Part shown: in pieces, positions 16,431-20,200 of the stretch
Layout: each line of letters begins with the position of its first letter
Numbering within the stretch: the stretch's first letter is position 1
Assembly (NCBI GenBank): GCA_013821585.1
Contig: JACDGO010000005.1
Location: 1 to 20,200 of the forward strand
Length of the DNA: 20,200 nucleotides
From: Sphingomonadaceae bacterium
Lineage (GTDB): Bacteria; Pseudomonadota; Alphaproteobacteria; Sphingomonadales; Sphingomonadaceae
Direction: 5' to 3'
Made by a program: the position numbers and the translations under genes
The notes under the pieces: generated by a model
Databases searched by the model: none
What the model was told of the DNA's origin: nothing
The model's input: only the letters and a program-made list of their open reading frames with translations

Positions 16431-16945
16431 CCACGGTCATTCGTTCACCCGGCCAACCCCAGACGCTGCGAGGCATCATGACCGATACCGCCCAATCTCC
16501 GAAATCCGCCGCCAAACCCAAACGTCACAACCCAGCCGCCAGGGCGCGCGCGGGCGTCGATCGCATGCGCGATCAGGCAACCAGCGCGGTCGAAGCCGGC
16601 GCCGAGGCGATCGACAGTGCGCCGCTTTCGGCGCTTGCGGGCGCGATCGCGCTCGGGGCGGTCGCTGCGGCGCTGATTCCCAACAGCCGCCGCGAGCTCC
16701 AGATTGCGGGTCCGGTCGGAGGCCGGGTGCGCGGTGCGCTCGAAGAGGCGTTCGCCGCCGCCAAGACCGCCGGCGCGGAACAGCTCACCGCCAAGGGGCT
16801 GACGTCGACGGCTTTGACCAACGGCATCGGCCAGCTCGTCGGCAACATCCTGACCGCGGCGATGGCCGCGTCGACCGCGGCGAGCGATTCGGTGCGCCAG
16901 GGGAAAACCGCAACTCTCAAGGCGCCGCCGCGCAAGCGCGCATGA
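16427..16945 (+). CDS. uncharacterised Ala/Gly-rich protein of the stress operon
   Basis: I do not recognise a named family. The 172-residue protein has a basic, Pro/Lys-rich N-terminus (SAAKPKRHNPAARARAG). A hydrophobic Ala/Gly-rich helix follows (about 66-84, PLSALAGAIALGAVAAALIP), then the motif NSRRELQIAGPVGGRVRGAL, a helical region EEAFAAAKTAGAEQLTAKGL, a second weakly hydrophobic segment GIGQLVGNILTAAMAAST, and a basic end PPRKRA. It could be a membrane-associated or pore-lining helical protein. The ATG overlaps the DUF3618 stop (ATGA) and is preceded by GAGGA; a second ATG at 16478, preceded by GAGG, would remove 17 poorly structured residues and may be the true start. Confidence 0.75.
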   Translation: MTTVIRSPGQPQTLRGIMTDTAQSPKSAAKPKRHNPAARARAGVDRMRDQATSAVEAGAEAIDSAPLSALAGAIALGAVAAALIPNSRRELQIAGPVGGRVRGALEEAFAAAKTAGAEQLTAKGLTSTALTNGIGQLVGNILTAAMAASTAASDSVRQGKTATLKAPPRKRA

Positions 16946-17202
16946 GCAAACTTCACCTGGTGTTCGGCGGGCGCGTCAAGGATCCGCGAACGCTCGAGTT
17001 CGAAGACCCGGGCAAGCTCGACGTCGTCGGCATATTTCCCGACTACAAGAGCGCCGAAAAGGCATGGCGCGGCGTGGCGCAGAAGAGTGTCGATGACGCC
17101 GAAATGCGCTATGTCGTCGTTCATCTGCATCGGCTGCTGGAGCCTGAAGCGCTCAAGCGGCCCGCTCTGAGGTCTGCGGGGACGGAAGAGAGCGATGGCT
17201 GA
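16942..17202 (+). CDS. DUF4170 domain-containing protein
   Basis: The 86-residue protein matches DUF4170, a small soluble alphaproteobacterial family of unknown function: LHLVFGGRVKDPRTLEFEDP, LDVVGIFPDYKSAEKAWRGVAQKSVDDA and MRYVVVHLHRLLEPE. The fold looks like a compact alpha/beta domain. It starts in an ATGA overlap with the preceding gene and overlaps the following dienelactone hydrolase start by eight bases, so all are translated from one message. Confidence 0.88.
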   Translation: MSKLHLVFGGRVKDPRTLEFEDPGKLDVVGIFPDYKSAEKAWRGVAQKSVDDAEMRYVVVHLHRLLEPEALKRPALRSAGTEESDG

Positions 17203-18076
17203 CCCTGAACTCCGTCAGCGCGCGATCGCGCTATACGACCGCTTCACACACGAAACGCACGACCGGCGTGTGTTCATGCGCGAACTGACCTTGCTGGCGG
17301 GTTCGACCGCCGCCGCGAACGCCTTGCTCGCTGGGATCGGTGCGAACCCGGCCGCCGCCGCGCTGACCTCGCCTTCGGACAAGCGGCTGAGGCTCCAGGA
17401 GGTCGAATGGCCCGCCGCCAATGGCCGCAAGCTGCGCGGCTACAGCGCGCGGCCCGCGGGTCCAGTCGTCAAGCGTTCTGCCGTGCTCGTGATCCACGAG
17501 AATCGCGGCCTCAACGATCATATCCGCGACGTGACGCGCCGCGTCGCGCTCGCCGGTTTCGTCGCGGTCGCGCCAGACCTCCTTACCTCGGCCGGCGGCA
17601 CGCCGCCCGACGAGGACAAGGCGCGCGAGATGATCGTCAAGCTCGACCTCGCCGCGACCGTCGCCGATGCGGTGGTGACGGTGAACTGGCTGAAGCGAAT
17701 CCAGCAATCGACCGGGAAGGTCGGCGCGGTCGGCTTTTGCTGGGGCGGGGCGATGGTCAACCAGCTCGCGATCGGCACCGGCCCCGCGCTGTCGGCGGGC
17801 GTCGCCTATTACGGCCCTACGCCCGATCCGGCGCGCGCCGTGCGGGTCAAGGCGGCGATGCTGCTCCACTACGCCGGGCTCGACACGCGCGTGGACGCGG
17901 GCGCCCCCGGCTGGGTCGCGGCACTGAAAGCCGCGCACGTCGCCGTTACAGAGTTTACATATCCGGGCGTCAATCACGCGTTCAACAACGACACTGCGAA
18001 GGACCGCTACGACAAGACCGCTGCCGACCTCGCCTGGTCTCGAACCATCGCCTTTCTGAAGGAGCACCTCGCATGA
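17195..18076 (+). CDS. dienelactone hydrolase family protein with Tat-like N-terminus
   Basis: The 293-residue alpha/beta hydrolase has the dienelactone hydrolase triad: C182 in GFCWGG, D230 in AGLDTRV and H261 in GVNHAF, plus the HENRG motif (101-105) whose Glu partners the Cys. Family enzymes cleave dienelactone-like or other esters and lactones. The N-terminus carries HDRRVFMRELTLLAGSTAAANALL (residues 22-45 region), a twin-arginine motif followed by a moderately hydrophobic Ala/Leu stretch, then an Ala-rich segment. This resembles a Tat signal placed about 23 residues in, so the protein may be exported or this may be a vestige. It overlaps DUF4170 by eight bases and the GST start by four. 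Confidence 0.9.
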   Translation: MADPELRQRAIALYDRFTHETHDRRVFMRELTLLAGSTAAANALLAGIGANPAAAALTSPSDKRLRLQEVEWPAANGRKLRGYSARPAGPVVKRSAVLVIHENRGLNDHIRDVTRRVALAGFVAVAPDLLTSAGGTPPDEDKAREMIVKLDLAATVADAVVTVNWLKRIQQSTGKVGAVGFCWGGAMVNQLAIGTGPALSAGVAYYGPTPDPARAVRVKAAMLLHYAGLDTRVDAGAPGWVAALKAAHVAVTEFTYPGVNHAFNNDTAKDRYDKTAADLAWSRTIAFLKEHLA

Positions 18077-18693
18077 GCGACCTGATCTTCTACACCAACC
18101 CGATGTCGCGCGGGCAAATCGTGCGCTGGATGCTCGAGGAGACGGGCGCGCCGTACGAGACGGTCGTGCTCGACTACGCCTCGACCATGAAAGCCGAGCC
18201 CTATCTGTCGATCAATCCGATGGGGAAGGTTCCGGCGATCGTCCACAAGGGCAAGACCATCACCGAATGCTCGGCGATCTGCGCCTATCTCGCCGACGCG
18301 TTCCCCGATGCGGGCCTCGCGCCGCCGGTGAGCGACCGCGCGGACTATTACCGCTGGCTGTTCTTCGCCGCCGGGCCGGTCGAAGCGGCGGTGACGAACA
18401 AGGCCGCGGGATTCGAGGCGACCGAGCAGCAGCAGCGGATGATGGGCTACGGCAATTTCGATATGACGATGGACACGCTCGAAAAGACGGTGACGGGCAA
18501 GACCTACATCGCCGGAAATCGCTTCAGCGCGGCGGATGTCTATGTCGGTTCGCAGATCGGATGGGGTTTAGCCTTCGGGACGATGCCCAAGCGCCCGGCG
18601 TTCGAGGCCTACGTCGCGGGCCTGACCGAGCGCCCGGCCTACAAGCGCGGCAAGGAGATCGACACCGCTCTGATGCCCAAGCAGGACGCATGA
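18073..18693 (+). CDS. glutathione S-transferase family protein (second copy type)
   Basis: This 206-residue GST-like protein is distinct from the one at 4964-5584. The thioredoxin-like domain has LIFYTNPMSRGQIVRWMLEE, with S12 as candidate catalytic residue. It continues with YLSINPMGKVPAIVHKG (cis-Pro) and the TECSAICAYLADAFP segment where E and S bind glutathione. The helical domain includes FSAADVYVGSQIGWGL. The ATG overlaps the dienelactone hydrolase TGA (ATGA). It is the last gene of the run and is followed at once by a strong hairpin terminator. Likely role: conjugation or reduction of electrophiles or peroxides under stress; substrate unknown. Confidence 0.93.
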   Translation: MSDLIFYTNPMSRGQIVRWMLEETGAPYETVVLDYASTMKAEPYLSINPMGKVPAIVHKGKTITECSAICAYLADAFPDAGLAPPVSDRADYYRWLFFAAGPVEAAVTNKAAGFEATEQQQRMMGYGNFDMTMDTLEKTVTGKTYIAGNRFSAADVYVGSQIGWGLAFGTMPKRPAFEAYVAGLTERPAYKRGKEIDTALMPKQDA

Positions 18694-18730
18694 AAAAAGG
18701 GCCGGGAGATCGCTCTCCCGGCGCTTTTTT
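18693..18730. terminator. bidirectional intrinsic terminator
   Basis: GCCGGGAG (18701-18708) and CTCCCGGC (18715-18722) form a perfect 8-base-pair stem with a 6-base loop. It is flanked by a run of six A (18693-18698) and a run of six T (18725-18730). It lies between the convergent GST gene and the Bax-inhibitor-1 family gene and can stop transcription from both sides. Confidence 0.92.
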
Positions 18731-18744
18731 CGATCGCCGCAAAC

Positions 18745-19479
18745 CTAGCGGCGGTTGCCCATGAAGCTCAACAGGAATTGGAACATGTTGACGAAGTCGA
18801 GGTAGAGCGAGAGCGCGCCCATCACCACCGTCTTGCCGACCATGTCGGTGCACGCGACATAGGCGTACATGCTCTTGATCCGCTGCGTGTCATAGGCGGT
18901 CAGCCCCGCGAACAGCAGCACGCCGATCGCGCTGATCGCCAGCTGCATCGCGGTCGATTGCAGCCACAGGTTGAGCAGCATCGCCACGATCAGCCCGACG
19001 ACCCCCATGATCAGGAAGGTGCCGATGCCCGACAGGTTGCGCTGCGTCGTGTAGCCGTAGAGGCTCAACCCCGCGAAAGCCGCGGCGCTGGCGAAGAAGG
19101 CGGTCGCGATCGACGTCCCCGTGTAGACGAGGAAGATCGACGCCATCGACAGGCCCATCGCGGTCGCGAAGCCCCAGAAGCACGCCTGGAGCTGCACCGT
19201 CGAGAGCCGGTTGATGCCGAAGCTCATCACCAGCACGAAGGCGAGCGGCGCGAGCATGATGATCAGGCGCAGCGCGCCACCGTTGATCAGGATGTTCTGT
19301 CCGGCCGTGGAGTTGGCGAACAGCATCGCGACGACGCCGGTCAAAAGAACGCCCGACGCCATATAGTTATAGACCGACAGCATATACGACCTGAGACCCG
19401 CATCGAATGCGGCGTCGCTAACGCCCGCGCGGGCGGGGGCCGCGCCTGCGGTCATTCGGGGATCGGACCAGTTGGCCAT
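18745..19479 (-). CDS. Bax inhibitor-1/YccA family membrane protein
   Basis: The 244-residue inner-membrane protein has about seven hydrophobic segments (roughly 41-56, 71-88, 98-119, 121-141, 153-174, 176-194, 215-240). Family landmarks are RSYMLSVYNYMASGVLLTGVV near the start, YGYTTQRNLSGIGTF, AGLTAYDTQRIK and LYLDFVNMFQFLL. D197 and D228 match the pair of acidic residues that in the homologue BsYetJ form a pH-sensitive latch controlling calcium leak. In E. coli, YccA instead modulates the FtsH protease. The ATG at 19479 is preceded by AAGGAG; a much longer upstream frame is antisense to thpR and is not real. A good promoter lies upstream. Confidence 0.94.
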   Translation of the reverse strand: MANWSDPRMTAGAAPARAGVSDAAFDAGLRSYMLSVYNYMASGVLLTGVVAMLFANSTAGQNILINGGALRLIIMLAPLAFVLVMSFGINRLSTVQLQACFWGFATAMGLSMASIFLVYTGTSIATAFFASAAAFAGLSLYGYTTQRNLSGIGTFLIMGVVGLIVAMLLNLWLQSTAMQLAISAIGVLLFAGLTAYDTQRIKSMYAYVACTDMVGKTVVMGALSLYLDFVNMFQFLLSFMGNRR

Positions 19480-19521
19480 GTCGAAAACACTCCTTGGCCG
19501 CCATGATCGGCGGATGGACGC

Positions 19522-19550
19522 AATATCGGTGGAATAGGGGACGCTTTCAA
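19522..19550 (-). promoter_or_regulatory. sigma-70-like promoter for the Bax-inhibitor-1 family gene
   Basis: On the minus strand TTGAAA (19550-19545), a 17-base spacer and GATATT (19527-19522) give a good match to the vegetative consensus. They lie about 43 bases before the ATG, and an AAGGAG Shine-Dalgarno follows in the leader. Confidence 0.5.
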
Positions 19551-19564
19551 GCGAAACACGACAA

Positions 19565-20098
19565 ATGCCCCGGCTATTCGTTGCGATCCGCCCGCCGCGA
19601 GAGGTTCGCGCGATGCTGCTCGGCATCATGGCCGACGTTCCGGGCGCACGCTGGCAGGACGATGCGCAGCTCCATCTGACCTTGCGCTTCGTCGGCGAGG
19701 TCGACGGGCGGATGGCCGAGGACGTCGCGCTTACGCTGTCAGGTGTGCGCGCGAAGCCGTTCGAAATCGCGCTCGACGGCGTCGGCGGATTCGACCGGCG
19801 CGGGCGGATCGACGCGCTGTGGGCGGGCGTCCGGCCGCACGAGCCGCTCGCCATGCTTCACCGCAAGATCGACGCCGCGCTCGTGCGGATCGGCCTGCCG
19901 CCCGAAGGCCGCGCTTATTTGCCCCACATCACCCTCGCCCGCTTCGGCCGCGCCGGCGGCGCGATCGACGGCTTCGCACAGGCACATGGCGGCCTGACGA
20001 GCGCGCCGTTCGCCGTCGCCGACTTCCATTTGTTCGAAAGCACGCTCGGTGGTGAGGGCGCGCGCTACGAACGCGTCGCGCGCTACGCGCTGGCTTAA
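19565..20098 (+). CDS. thpR: RNA 2',3'-cyclic phosphodiesterase (2H family)
   Basis: The 177-residue protein belongs to the 2H phosphoesterases formerly called 2'-5' RNA ligase (LigT). It hydrolyses 2',3'-cyclic phosphates at RNA ends. Both catalytic HxTx motifs are visible: HLTL (37-40) in [12 protein letters not shown] and HITL (121-124) in [10 protein letters not shown]. The N-terminal [11 protein letters not shown] and C-terminal FHLFESTL also fit. It is divergent from the Bax-inhibitor-1 family gene, with 85 bases between starts, and its TAA overlaps the alaS stop by three bases on the opposite strand. No strong Shine-Dalgarno is seen before the ATG. Confidence 0.94.
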   Translation: MPRLFVAIRPPREVRAMLLGIMADVPGARWQDDAQLHLTLRFVGEVDGRMAEDVALTLSGVRAKPFEIALDGVGGFDRRGRIDALWAGVRPHEPLAMLHRKIDAALVRIGLPPEGRAYLPHITLARFGRAGGAIDGFAQAHGGLTSAPFAVADFHLFESTLGGEGARYERVARYALA

Positions 20099-20200
20099 GC
20101 CGCGATCGCGGTCCGGATCGCGTCGAGCGCCTCGGCCGCCTTCGCGCCATCGGGGCCACCGCCCTGCGCCATGTCGGGGCGTCCCCCGCCACCCTGCCCG
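20095..20200 (-). CDS. alaS: alanyl-tRNA synthetase (C-terminal end, cut by window edge)
   Basis: Only the last 34 residues and the TAA stop are present, starting at the window edge with [18 protein letters not shown] and ending AIRTAIAA. The [13 protein letters not shown] motif is the conserved glycine-rich end of the AlaRS C-terminal (C-Ala) domain. AlaRS charges tRNA-Ala in the cytosol. The gene converges on thpR with overlapping stop codons. The identity rests on this short but diagnostic motif. Confidence 0.88.
   Translation of the reverse strand, partial: GQGGGGRPDMAQGGGPDGAKAAEALDAIRTAIAA

Noticed and set aside
17407..18693. Longer frame that would fuse an Arg-rich 220-residue stretch to the GST
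   Set aside because: The upstream part is the dienelactone hydrolase gene read in another frame; the GST starts at the ATGA overlap at 18073.

Overview
The window reads as chromosome of a high-GC alphaproteobacterium, most likely order Sphingomonadales (Sphingomonas-like). The reasons are the very GC-rich third codon positions, the alphaproteobacterial families DUF1013/TrcR, DUF1192 and DUF4170, a GGAAC-N16-GGTT box of the type read by the alphaproteobacterial general-stress sigma factor EcfG, and the overall gene set. Nearly all of the DNA is coding. I see no rRNA, tRNA, CRISPR array, transposase, integrase or phage module, and no gap above 300 bases. This is core and near-core chromosome rather than an island.

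Layout. (1) 1-2833, minus strand: a tightly packed housekeeping run transcribed as xseB, ispA, coaD, exported cyclophilin, queA (cut by the left edge). ispA/coaD and cyclophilin/queA share one base; xseB/ispA overlap by up to 14 bases. (2) 2865-6057, minus strand: DUF1203 protein and a glutathione-S-transferase-like protein (ATGA overlap), a 39-residue membrane microprotein, a terminator-like hairpin, then trcR (DUF1013) immediately followed by an MBL-fold hydrolase. (3) 6205-7426, minus strand: a TetR-family regulator followed by an exported SRPBCC protein, with a clear multi-half-site operator upstream of tetR. (4) 7481-9340, plus strand: an ABC-F ATPase. (5) 9352-10814, minus strand: a quinone oxidoreductase of the MDR family coupled to an uncharacterised anchored envelope protein. 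(6) 10884-13518, plus strand: DUF1192 protein and ClpA. (7) 13530-15160, minus strand: eno followed by ftsB. (8) 15302-18693, plus strand: a seven-gene run of overlapping or nearly overlapping genes made of three small predicted membrane proteins (ElaB/YqjD-like, YqjE-like holin family, DUF3618), an uncharacterised glycine/alanine-rich protein, DUF4170, a dienelactone hydrolase and a second GST. It begins with the EcfG-type box and ends with a strong bidirectional terminator. (9) 18745-20200: a Bax-inhibitor-1/YccA membrane protein (minus), divergent from thpR (plus), which meets the 3' end of alaS (minus) at the right edge.

How it fits together. Most genes are independent housekeeping units. 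The unit with the best claim to being a little-described system is region 8, which looks like an EcfG-driven envelope-stress operon combining inner-membrane and ribosome-hibernation type proteins with detoxification enzymes. Second-tier signals are an attenuator-like arrangement in front of trcR, the TetR operator array, and a REP-like palindrome fixed in frame inside the MBL-fold gene.
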